DNA from: Sorghum bicolor
Lineage: Eukaryota > Streptophyta > Magnoliopsida > Poales > Poaceae
Assembly: GCF_000003195.3 (NCBI RefSeq)
Contig: NC_012871.2
Span: forward strand, 14,702,293 to 14,766,292
Reading direction: 5' to 3'
Length of the DNA: 64,000 bases
The translations under genes and the position numbers were made by a program. Below are positions 48,344 to 58,244 of this stretch, piece by piece. Under the pieces are notes generated by a model, which was given only the letters and a program-made list of their open reading frames with translations, had not been told where the DNA came from and did not search any database. The first letter of the stretch is position 1. Each line of letters begins with the position of its first letter.

Positions 48344-50146
48344 TGAAAGGTCCAAATGGCTAGAGGGGGGGAGGTGAATAGCCTATTTAAAATGTCTACA
48401 AACTTCACAAAGCAAGTGAGTTAGTAAAATAAATGGCGAAGCAATTCTAGCACTAGCTCAACTAAGCTATGCAAGCCACCTATACAAACTAGTACGAGGC
48501 TAAACACTAAAGCACAACAACAAGAGAAGGCTAATTGCACTCCTAAACAAGAAGACTAAACTAAACAATCTAAACAACTAGCAAGGTATACAAGTACGTA
48601 AAGGAGTGGAGAGTGATTGTTATACCAACGTTGTAGAGTAGAGATATATTCAACCAATCACTCACAATCACAAGAGAATCCTCGGCAAGAGATGACACAA
48701 GATTTTTTACCGAGGTTCACTTGCTTCCCGGCAAGCTACTCCTCGTTGTGGCGATACACCCACTTGATGGATCACGAGCTAATTGGCAATCCAAAGCCAA
48801 ACCCTCAGCGGGTGCCGCACATCCACTCACAAGATGGGGATCCTCCAAGCCACGAGCAATCCACTAGAGTAGCCAATTGCGATCTCCCGCGGGGAAGGCT
48901 CAAGAACCCCTCACAAATCACTTGGTGAGGCTCGAAACAATCTCCAATCACGAGCTCAACACCTCCCTTGCACCAAGCCGTCTAGGGCGTCGGGAAACAC
49001 CCAAGAGTAACGAGAAATCCACACTTGCAATCACCACCTAGTGCCACAAGAATAAAATCACAAATGCACAACACTAGGGTTTCCCAAATCCTCTCACCAA
49101 AGAGCACCAAGCTATGGGGATGGAGAGGAGAGGGAAGAGATGCTCTTGAAGCTCTCAGATTTATCACTAGAGCTCAATCTCTCACTTGAATGGAGCACAA
49201 AGCTTAGGGAGTGAGAGAGGAGGAGGGGAGAGCTTTCTCTACTCTTTGGAAGGGCCACCGGAAGTCAGAAAATGTGTTCTATGCGAAGTCCCCGGTTAGA
49301 AACAAGGGAAACGAGTATTTATAGTGGGCACCGGAAGTTCCGGTGCCTAGGACCGGAACTTCCGGTCCGACCAAATCTGACCGTTGGAGCCTCGATCCAA
49401 GCAGATCTGACCGTTGTGAGAGACTCGGACCCACCGGAAGTTCCACCGAAACTTCCGGTCAGAGACCGGAAGTGAATCCTGACACGTGAGGCCATGCGCA
49501 AAGGCTCCTATGCGGACTTCCATTCAAGTACCGGAACTTCCGGTTATGGACCGGAACTTCTGGTCATGGACCGGAACTTCCGGTCGGACACCGGAAGTGT
49601 TTTCTCAAACACGAGCGCATCTCTCACAGCCCAACCGGAACTTCTTGTCAGGCTGACCGGAACTTCCGGTCAGGCACCGGAAGTCCCACCGGAAGTTCCA
49701 TCGGAACTTCCGGTCCTGCATTTTCAGCACCAACTCAAACCTTGTTAGGATGCTAACTTTTAGCTCCGAACTCCGAATTCGATGATCTTGGACATTTTGG
49801 AAAGCTTACTCAGAGGGCTATACAATCCATATGGATAACCATTATAATTAAAGATTTCCCCTCTTTATAGTACGACTATCTATCCTAAATCCGATCAATC
49901 ACTTCTCTACTCATCTTAGACCGACAAAAGCAAAATCCTATGTTTATACCTTTGCCTTGATCACTTTACTCCTTGTCCATCACCATGATCTCCACTTCAT
50001 GCCTTCTCTATTTATGACCATGTGTCCACCACTCATGTCACGTTGCTCCTTCTTCAAATGTGTTGCTATGCCTAACTCAAATCACTTGAACACAAAGCAT
50101 TAGCAACTTGGTGTCATTAATTACCAAAACCAAACTTGGGCTTTCA
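48344..50146 (-). repeat. 3' LTR of the right copia element, 1,803 bp
   Basis: On the minus strand it runs from TGAAAGCCCAAGTTTGG (at 50146) to GGACCTTTCA (at 48344), with the same 6-bp inverted ends as the left LTR. A purine tract (50149-50160, reversed) adjoins it. The minus-strand TATAAATA lies at about 49316-49323. Just upstream of the TATA box in element orientation lies the ACCGGAACTTCCGGT array. Confidence 0.9.
49328..49712. repeat. array of ACCGGAACTTCCGGT palindromes in the right LTR
   Basis: At least ten full or half copies of the 15-bp palindrome ACCGGAACTTCCGGT are spaced irregularly across about 385 bp. It occupies the same position upstream of the LTR TATA box as the CACCGGACGC/GCGTCCGGTG array in the left LTR and in the solo LTR, but the core differs. 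Confidence 0.9.
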
Positions 50147-50595
50147 ATCTCCCCCTTTTTGGTAATTGATGACAACCATCACAAAGATATGAAATGAAAT
50201 CATAATGAACTTGAATTGCTTGTCCAAAGCATTTTAATCATGAGACAAGGTTGGACAAACATTTCAATTTCAATTTTGGTAGTACTAGCTCCCCCTACAT
50301 ATGTGCTTCCATGAGTTTGGTTCAAGTTTGCACATATGCATGAATTGGAATTTTGGGAGATTTATTACCACCAAAATGATGCTAATGTATATAGAATGGA
50401 CCTTTGAAGCGTGATACCAATCAGAGTTGCCAATATACCATCCTTAGCACCAATGTAGCTAGACATACATCAAAAACTCAAGATACCTCGTGAGATCACA
50501 TTATATGTCTAGATACCACATGGAAATAAAAACTCTATACTAGAATTCAAAGCATCATTCAAGTTTTATTTGTAGCAATCATCAATCACGTGTCA

Positions 50596-51995
50596 TGTTT
50601 ATCTATTTCTGCAGAGGTTTATCAGAAAATATGGAGAGAAGGTCCACATGTCATGTTTACAACGAGATAATTACGTGCCGCGCAATTTTCCTCAATCTAG
50701 AAGGATCCAGAAGCCACGGGAACGAACGGGACACGAATCGGGCTCGGGAGCTGGGCGGCCGCCCACCCCCCTTGGGCGCCCGCCCTAGCCAGGAAGCCAA
50801 TCAGGACTCTGCTTCGGGGCAAGACTCCACCGACCTAAAGGATCAATCTAAACCATACAATCTATGTCGGTTTGATCCAATGGCTCACGTTCACTTGAGG
50901 GGACTATAAAACCAGACCCCCTGGCCCCTGGAGGAGGACAGGAGAAATCATTATTCAGAGGTAGCCATCAAAGTTAGGGTTTAGATCTCTCTCCCACAGA
51001 GAATTAGAATTAGCTACTCCCTAATCCTTCAAGTTTAGAGGTTGATTAGATAGCAATTAGAGAAGTAGAGCACTACGCTCTGGATTCGGATCTTCGGTAA
51101 TAAAGATTGGTATTATTCATATCTTTCTCTAATTCTATTGTTCTAATTGCATTATGTCTCTAATTATTATGTTCTTAGTTTGCTCTAGTTCTATATTTGA
51201 TATAGTTCTAATTGATAATGAGTTTATGTATAAGTTTGCAAAGCGCTTAGCTCTTGTCGCGAGGGAGTTAAGTGATAGATCACATGTGAGCGTGGTGCTT
51301 AGATGTTATTTATCTGCAAATGTATCTTATTGGCCGAGTCGTGTGGTAGTTCGCGATAGTGACAGCTTCGTTGATTCTTATATAGTCCACCCTCCGTTGA
51401 TAGGACAGGCAGAACCGGTATTGTGGAGTAAGTCATGCGATGCTCTGATTTACTTTATCAATGTTCCTTATACATGAATGAAGAGTCTTTTATGCTATAT
51501 ATGATCTTGTAGATAACTAGAGTAGATTATGACTTAGTAGTTAGTAGATAACTTAGAATCCATTCTCTAGCTAATCCGACATCACCTACATATATGAGGA
51601 GTAGTCTATTTTCTAATCGCTGTGCTATCTACCCATGAACTTATACTTTATTATCATTATCTTTATGGTTTACCCCCTGCTAAAGTAAGTGACTGTGTGA
51701 CGAGTTTCTCATTAGTAATCATGTTCTTGCAAGTTTATCTCTAGTCTATGCCTTGATAGATTTTGTCCCTTGATTTAATTCCATCTTCTTGAGATCCCTA
51801 GAGCAAAATTATAAATAACGATACCTGGAATACTTATCCTGGTGAAATGCTACAATGAGGTGTTTTATCTGTGCGCTTGCGGATAGAATAGATTATTTTC
51901 TAGAGAGCTTTTACATTTATAAATACCTTTGTACACTCTGGCGCCATGCTAGGGATGACAACCTAGTATCTAAGTGGTGTTAGCTAGTGTCAACA
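50596..51995 (+). repeat. 5' LTR of the gypsy segment, lacking its first 113 bp
   Basis: It ends GTCAACA at 51995, eight bases before the primer site, and corresponds to 58358-59757 of the complete LTR. Promoter features: a GC block with GGGCGCCCGCCC (about 50755-50790), a CCAAT box (about 50798) and a TATA box TATAAAA (50905-50911). A 107-codon open frame at 51154-51477 is repeated exactly in the other LTR; LTR identity alone explains this. Confidence 0.88.
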
Positions 51996-52003
51996 AGCAT
52001 TTC

Positions 52004-52021
52004 TGGCGCCGTTGCCGGGGA
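52004..52021 (+). other. primer binding site of the gypsy element
   Basis: TGGCGCCGTTGCCGGGGA follows the LTR end. This is the well-known Athila/Tat-type primer site complementary to the 3' end of a plant tRNA (usually assigned to tRNA-Asp). The same sequence recurs at 59766 after the second LTR, which shows the right end of the segment is leader, not flanking DNA. Confidence 0.85.
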
Positions 52022-52274
52022 TCTTATAGAATTTATAGGAATTATATGAGCCTCAGGAATTAGACTAGACTATAGAGAAATAATTGCATAAAACAGCTAC
52101 TAAGTGAGAAATCATAACAAGGCACCGCTGCTTTGGCAGGTTCACCCTGTTGTTTTTCTATGTTTATATTTTTATACAGGGTATAACAGGATTGACTTTG
52201 GGTACATTCAACTCTTCATCATCAGAACCAAAGCAATCAAGAGAAGAAGAAGCTAGCTACCAATTGCTGAAGCT

Positions 52275-54230
52275 ATGGCACAGAAGACCCTACAAGAATT
52301 CTCTACTCCAAGCCTTGAGAACATTCTAACTGGTCCAAGATTTGCAGTAGAAGAAGGAATACCTGAGTTGGAGCTCAAGTCAAGCCTCATCAATTTGGTA
52401 CAAGCTACACAATTCAGTGGAAAGGCACATGAAGATGCCAGTGCACACTTGCAGAATTTCTTAGAGATTGGAAGCACAATCCACATCAACGGAGTTGACA
52501 AAGACGTCATACTGCTTCGCCTCTTTCCATTCTCACTAGAAGGAAAAGCGAGGAAGTGGTTCTACACTCATCAAGATAACATCAACAACTGGACGAACTT
52601 GTCAGATGCCTTTCTATCAAAGTTTTTCCCTATAGGCAAAACAACTGCCTTAAGAGGAAATATTGTCAGTTTCCAACAACAGAAGACAGAAGCCATTTCA
52701 GAAGCATGGGAGCGTTTTCAAGGATACATATCAGATTGTCCTCACCATGGAATGGCCACATGGTTACTTATGCAGACCTTCTACCATGGATTAACCCAGA
52801 AGGCTCGTGAGTGCCTAGATGCATCTGCTAAAGGATCATTCTTGGAGCTTACAACTGGAAAAGCAGAGATACTTTTGGATAAGATAGCAGAAAACCAAAG
52901 CTGGTTCCAAGATAAAGCTCAACATTGTCATCAAACGGAAGAAATACCAGAAGAAGTAAAAGCATTATCAACTAAGATGGAAAATTTGCTCCATTGGATT
53001 GACCAGAGGGCCAAGTTCAAAGAAGATCAAAGGGCCATTGAGACAGCATACAAATATCAACCAACTTCGAGTCAACCCAATAGCAAAGGTATGAATTCAG
53101 GTAATACTGTCAAACAACTTTCATTAAAAGAGATAATTGCTCAACAAACCAAAATTAATGATAAAGTTAAACAAAGGCTAGATACAAATGAATCGTCTCT
53201 AAAAGTTATACATAATAAAATGGATTTTCTACTAACTGCCTTTGATGAGCAAAACACTCTTAATAAAAGGGTAGAGCTTAAATTAATAAAGATAGCTGCT
53301 GCACTGCCTGTTGCTACTAACATTGAGCAGGTAAAGAATATAACTACTAGAGGAGGCAAAGCTACCAGAGATCCTCCATACCCAAAAGAGAAACAAAGAA
53401 CATCAGCACCAGTGCAACCAGCAGTGATAGAAGAAGAAAGCCCAGTTGAAGCAGAAGATCTGCTACAACCACCAAGAACTGGAGAAATGAGGAAAGATTT
53501 TTACGACACCAACTATTTGCCATTTCCCAGAAGAAACAGAGGACTGCAGTCGGATGAGCAGTTTGGTAAGTTTGTAGAGGTCATTCAGAAATTATATGTC
53601 AACATACCTCTGCTCGATGCCATACAGGTACCTACATATGCAAAGTACATCAGAGATATTCTTAACAAGAAGAGACCACTGCCCACCACTGAGGTTATCA
53701 AGCTGACAGAAGAATGTAGTGCGGCCATCCTCAATAAACCACTAAAGAAGAAGGAAGACCCCGGATGCCCCACTATTGATTGCTCGATCGGAAACCAACA
53801 CTTCAACAATACACTTTGTGATCTCGGAGCAAGTGTCAGTGTGATGCCAGCATCAGTCTACAAAAAGCTTGATCATGCAACCTTAGAACCAACATCAATG
53901 TGCCTACAACTAGCGGATCAATCGGTTCGACACCCGTTGGGCATCGCCGAGAACATTCCAGTCAAGATCAGAGATTTCCTGGTGCCAGTAGACTTCGTAG
54001 TACTGGACATGAGTCCTGACTCAAAAGTTTCCATCATCCTTGGAAGGCCATTTCTGAGCACTGCCAATGCCCACATTGATGTCGGAAAAGGAGAAATCAA
54101 GTTCAACATAAACGGACAAGAAGAACGCTTCACATTCAAACCCAGACCAGAGAGAGACTCTACAGTGAAGGAAGTTCATGAAGAACCACTGGAGACACCA
54201 TCTCCGGAGGAAGGTAACTCAGAAGATTAA
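52275..54230 (+). CDS. gag: gypsy gag-protease polyprotein, 651 aa
   Basis: Residues about 35-210 match the plant retrotransposon gag domain (ELKSSLINLVQATQFSGKAHE, then the RLFPFSLEGKARKWF and LSKFFP motifs). Residues about 500-620 are an Athila/Tat-type aspartic protease with the active site CDLGASVSVMP and the downstream ILGRPFL. The protein stops after a Glu-rich tail with no reverse transcriptase or integrase following. ATG 52275 is the first good start after the leader. No zinc knuckle is visible, as is usual in this lineage. The frame is intact. Confidence 0.88.
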   Translation: MAQKTLQEFSTPSLENILTGPRFAVEEGIPELELKSSLINLVQATQFSGKAHEDASAHLQNFLEIGSTIHINGVDKDVILLRLFPFSLEGKARKWFYTHQDNINNWTNLSDAFLSKFFPIGKTTALRGNIVSFQQQKTEAISEAWERFQGYISDCPHHGMATWLLMQTFYHGLTQKARECLDASAKGSFLELTTGKAEILLDKIAENQSWFQDKAQHCHQTEEIPEEVKALSTKMENLLHWIDQRAKFKEDQRAIETAYKYQPTSSQPNSKGMNSGNTVKQLSLKEIIAQQTKINDKVKQRLDTNESSLKVIHNKMDFLLTAFDEQNTLNKRVELKLIKIAAALPVATNIEQVKNITTRGGKATRDPPYPKEKQRTSAPVQPAVIEEESPVEAEDLLQPPRTGEMRKDFYDTNYLPFPRRNRGLQSDEQFGKFVEVIQKLYVNIPLLDAIQVPTYAKYIRDILNKKRPLPTTEVIKLTEECSAAILNKPLKKKEDPGCPTIDCSIGNQHFNNTLCDLGASVSVMPASVYKKLDHATLEPTSMCLQLADQSVRHPLGIAENIPVKIRDFLVPVDFVVLDMSPDSKVSIILGRPFLSTANAHIDVGKGEIKFNINGQEERFTFKPRPERDSTVKEVHEEPLETPSPEEGNSED

Positions 54231-55109
54231 AAGATTTGGAGGTCCAGCTTGGGGGACCTAAAAATCCCAAACCCTCACCGGGAGGTAAATCGGTATTTAT
54301 CCGCATTATTAATTTTCTCATATTTAATTTCTTGCATAATTAAATCTTGCATTAGTCACATTTATTCATAGCATTATTATAATAATCAAAAAGCCCCATA
54401 TAAATAATATTCGTGGTGTGTAACAACCCATATTTATTAATTATTGTGGAGGCACAAAAATATTTTCCAATATCATTTTCATTAAGATTCGATTCTCATA
54501 GATTTTTCTGCATTATATTTATTTATATTGATCTTCTAGAAGCATGACCCACACTCCTTGGGTCCCACACGTCACACACTTCATCTCACATACATCCCAT
54601 CACATAATTTCATCCACCAATATATTTCCACTCACCTGACATCTTTCCACCGTCCAACCACTACCAACACAATATTATTTTGCGTGAGATCAAAGCAAGG
54701 AAGCATGTGGAGGAGGCACACCCAGGATGGACACCAGGGGTGGGCGCCCGCCCACCTACCTTGGGCGCCCGCCCTGTCCCCTGCTCAGCCTATAAAAGGC
54801 CACCTCCAGCTCCCCTTCTCTTCACACAAGCACTTCAGAAAACCACACAAATCTCAGTTTCCCGAGAAGGAGCTTTTGTAGTGAAGAGAAGAGAGTAGAG
54901 AGAAAGAGGAGAGTGGAAGGGAAGGTTGGAATTCTTTTGAGAGAGTGATTGTCACCTAGCAAGTAGTGATCCCGTTGTCTAAGCGAAAGTAAAAGTTGTT
55001 TAGGGGGAGGCTCTACCAAAATAGAAACTTGTCTTGAACGATTAACCCCTGGACTACTGACACTCGGACAGCTGACCACTAACATTTTATCTCACATTTT
55101 CCACCAGTT
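54231..55109 (+). other. non-coding spacer between the two gypsy ORFs
   Basis: It starts with a purine motif (54246-54256) and AT-rich sequence, then from 54735 carries a promoter-like module described separately. From 54900 to 55136 it reads as a leader ending in a splice-acceptor-like TTTTGTTTGCAG before the second ORF's ATG. The usual reverse transcriptase, RNase H and integrase genes, which in autonomous Athila elements lie between gag and the extra ORF, are absent. Confidence 0.7.
54737..54800 (+). promoter_or_regulatory. internal promoter-like module before the second ORF
   Basis: GGGCGCCCGCCCACC, CTTGGGCGCCCGCCCT and then a TATA box (TATAAAAGG, 54791-54799) follow each other, and a pyrimidine/CA-rich start-like region (CTTCTCTTCACACAAGC) comes about 30 bp later. 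The same GC motif series precedes the TATA box inside the LTR (50755-50911), where the spacing is longer. This suggests an independent start site for the second ORF. Inference from sequence only. Confidence 0.5.
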
Positions 55110-55136
55110 GTGTTTTTGCCAACTTTTGTTTGCAGG

Positions 55137-56693
55137 ATGTTTAAGAAGGTGAAGAATGCAGGGAAGGCTCTCAAGAACATTGGTACAAGGAGTTCAACCC
55201 GACACTCCTCACAGCCATCAGAGATGAGCGTCGACCCGACACCCACACAAGCTCCATCATCTTCATCAGGCCAGCAAGTCAAGGTCCTTCTCAAGATAGG
55301 AGACCTTGGACTGAAGACCCGAAGAGAGAAGGAAGTCTATCAGCAATTGAAGAACAAGGATTTCATTCACACTTCTACTATCGATCCAATCCTACTACGA
55401 GAAACAGGTATGGACACTGAATTTGACTTAATTTTTCAAATGATGGGTTGGACAAATTTTTGGAATATAACTGAGCTGGGTTCTCGTCTTCTCACCCTCG
55501 AATTTCTTTGCACTTTACAATACTATGAGGGGGGAATTGCTTTTCGGATGTTTAAACAAGAAATTATGTTATCTTGGAGAGAGCTGAGCGACCATCTTGG
55601 TTTCTCTTCAAGATGCATCCTGAACATTGACTCCGATTTACCCAATTTTGAGAGACACCAGTTTTGGAGAGAAATATCTAGAGATAATTTTTACAGTCAA
55701 GCCCGAACCAGTGACATGGAACACCCCACTCTTAGGATGTTTCACAAATGGCTTGGTTACAATCTTTTCTATCGCGATGATATTAGGAAAGTAAGAGTAG
55801 GAGATTTACAACTTTTATATGCTGCTATTAGTAAAGTACCCACTTCACCTGTTACACTATTAGTTTCACATTGGCTTAGTATACCTAGTCTTCAGGGACC
55901 AGTAGGATGTACTTCACTTATCACTCGTCTAGCCACTAATCTTCACTTACTAGAAAACTCATCGTTGGACTTCATAGAAGAATTAAGAATTTATCATGGC
56001 TATGACACATTTAGACAAGCTCGGATGTTAAAAAAAGAGGGGAATATAATGTATATGCTATATGATGATAAAGGCAAGATTCGGTTACCTAACCCGAACC
56101 TTGGCCTCTACTCTGTGCAAAACTTTTTGATTGAGATTACAGCAACACCACTGAACCAGAGAACTCCACAGCGAGTGGCATCTGAAAGGATAACCACTCA
56201 CCGAGAACGCACTTGGTATGGAGCTGACCCTGGACCAGAAGAAGCAGCACACCTGCATTATTGCGATTACAATCCACGAGTCCTTCGAGACCCATGGGCT
56301 CGTCATGCGCAACCACAAGAGCCAACAGAGGAGACATGGCCAGAGAGCCAAGATCACCAGTGGACAAACCCGCCTTTTCATACGGGCAGGTACTCCACTG
56401 ATCCATATGGAGCTTCAGGATCCAGACCTCCACCCCAATTTGATGCAGGACGATACTCCGACGCCTCCTACGCCTTCACGAATGACTACTATCAAGAGGC
56501 CGGTGCTTTCTTCACTCGTACCGACAACACCCTCCTCGACATCCAGAACACGCAAGCAGAACATGGAAGACTCCTGGAAGAGCAACAAAAATGGAACCAG
56601 GACCATGCCGCTGCGGTACAAGAGCTGAGACAAGATACAACAACAATGAACGATAACATCACAACCATGATGCGGTTCTGGAACATCGGGTAA
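55137..56693 (+). CDS. second gypsy ORF, Athila ORF1-type protein, about 518 aa
   Basis: The likely start is ATG 55137, just 3' of an acceptor-like TTTGCAG; an in-frame ATG also exists at 55110. The first ~45 residues are basic and Ser/Thr-rich. Residues about 70-310 resemble the ATHILA ORF-1/putative plant retroelement domain, with blocks such as LTLEFLCTLQYY, SWRELSDHLGF and LYAAISKV. The tail from about 350 is Gln/Pro/Tyr-rich, and the last ~50 residues form a probable coiled coil (RLLEEQQKWNQDHAAAVQEL). Such proteins occur in the env position of Athila elements; function unknown. No clear transmembrane helix. Intact frame, in keeping with the element's youth. Confidence 0.7.
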   Translation: MFKKVKNAGKALKNIGTRSSTRHSSQPSEMSVDPTPTQAPSSSSGQQVKVLLKIGDLGLKTRREKEVYQQLKNKDFIHTSTIDPILLRETGMDTEFDLIFQMMGWTNFWNITELGSRLLTLEFLCTLQYYEGGIAFRMFKQEIMLSWRELSDHLGFSSRCILNIDSDLPNFERHQFWREISRDNFYSQARTSDMEHPTLRMFHKWLGYNLFYRDDIRKVRVGDLQLLYAAISKVPTSPVTLLVSHWLSIPSLQGPVGCTSLITRLATNLHLLENSSLDFIEELRIYHGYDTFRQARMLKKEGNIMYMLYDDKGKIRLPNPNLGLYSVQNFLIEITATPLNQRTPQRVASERITTHRERTWYGADPGPEEAAHLHYCDYNPRVLRDPWARHAQPQEPTEETWPESQDHQWTNPPFHTGRYSTDPYGASGSRPPPQFDAGRYSDASYAFTNDYYQEAGAFFTRTDNTLLDIQNTQAEHGRLLEEQQKWNQDHAAAVQELRQDTTTMNDNITTMMRFWNIG

Positions 56694-58230
56694 GACCCAC
56701 GTCAACATCCAGCTTGGGGGAGTTCCTCCCTAATTTATCAAGTAAGTTTTTATTTGCTCTTCTTATTTATTCTATTCTGTCTTAGTATTTTATTTATCTT
56801 AAAAGAAAAAACTTAGAAAACCAAATAAATATTTTCTTGCTTTAATTTACTGCACTTTATAAACATGAAAACAAAATAAAAAGAGTGTGTAGATAAGTGT
56901 GTTTTATTTTTCTACTAAGTTTAATCTCTAAAAAAAATAAAAAGACCAAAAATATGCATGATGGAAATGATGAACAGTTGCTCTGTTTGCTTACTTACAA
57001 GTACCTAGCTTTTATATTAGAATTCTTCCAGGAATTACTAAAACTAAAATTACTATCTTTGGGAAGCATAAAACTAAAGTCTAGGTAAGAGAAAGGCATG
57101 ATATAAAGTTGAGCTACTGTTTATCTTGTTTCTACTACACTAAGTTCTGGAGATTTATTTTGAAAACTTACAAGTCACATGATGAGTTCCTAGCATAACA
57201 AACTACCTACCACAGCCATACTTGCTATAACATCTTTTACTATATTTACATTGAGTTTGATCGAGCTGTGTCGACCCTTAGGAGCTTTTTATGTGGTTAA
57301 ATTAAGATATTCACTTGCACACATCTACCACAGCATTCATCATCAATCATTAAAATTGCTAAAAATATTATCACTCACTGTCCCGAATATTGTTATTCTC
57401 TCTCTCTAAAAAGATTCAATGCAGAAGAGGCATGGGTTATGCAAAAATATATACGAGAAAATAAAAAGGGGCAAGTGCCCGGGAACCTCGGAAAAAGAAA
57501 GAAAAAGAGTGAGACGAGAGTTAAAAATGGACAAGTGTCCGGAGTAGAATTAGGGGTACAAAGATGCCCACTTGAGCGGAAAAAATGGACAAGTGTCCGA
57601 CAGTAGAATTAGGGGTATCTACTACCCACCTGAAAAAAAAAGAAGAAAAAAAAAGAGAGATAGCCCATGTTCTCCCAAAGCAAAGATCAAAGAGGAGGAG
57701 AGATAGCAATATGAGGAGCAATGAGAACTAAGATTTATTAACACTATTGCATTTTCACCATCACTATCATTTACTCCACCACACATGCACATCTTGATTT
57801 AATTATATGCTGAGTTCCTTTGGATCCATGCCTCGATTAGACAACATATGTATGAGCTGTTTTCCACTCCTATGATCTCCACTTAAATATTCTATTAGCT
57901 ATAGGTAAGTGACATTATGGTAAGGATCCACAAATACCACATATAGAGAGACTTGAGAGATCATTGCTGGGAACTCTGAGTTTTATTTTGAAAACTTATG
58001 AAAAACTCTAGAACAAAGGTGAAGTGTAGACAAGAGGGATAGTGCTTGACTTAACTATTTTGTCTTTTGATTATTTAAGATTTAAGTGCAGGTACTAAAC
58101 TCCATAACACTTCACTCTAATCTGGAAGAATTTTTATATAAAAGCATGTGTGCCTGTCAGGAAAGAAAACATCGAAGCAACTCCTGATCCGTCTAAGTTT
58201 AGCTATTTGCTCAGGGACGAGCAAAGGGTA
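56694..58230 (+). other. non-coding 3' internal region of the gypsy element
   Basis: No supported ORF. It holds a purine motif at 56711-56722 and a direct duplication at about 57523-57625 (unit AAAATGGACAAGTGTCCG ... GTAGAATTAGGGGTA, with TGGACAAGTGTCC itself palindromic in part). A third shorter relative (GGGGCAAGTGCCCGGG) lies near 57468. Another repeated phrase, TTTATTTTGAAAACTTA, occurs near 57155 and 57984. Confidence 0.65.
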
Positions 58231-58244
58231 AGCTTGGGGGAGTT
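58231..58244 (+). other. polypurine tract of the gypsy element
   Basis: AGCTTGGGGGAGTT directly precedes the TGTTGAC start of the complete LTR at 58245. Near-identical copies occur at 54246 (after gag) and 56711 (after the second ORF). Confidence 0.8.

Noticed and set aside
51154..51477. 107-codon open frame repeated exactly at 58916-59239
   Set aside because: Both copies lie within LTRs that are nearly identical overall, so exact repetition is explained without protein selection. No domain, and the frame is AT-rich LTR sequence.
50596..52230. Reading 50596-52230 and 58358-59992 as an ordinary pair of 1,635-bp LTRs
   Set aside because: The primer site lies inside this repeat (52004 and 59766), and a polypurine tract with a TGTTGAC/GTCAACA pair defines the true LTR as 58245-59757.
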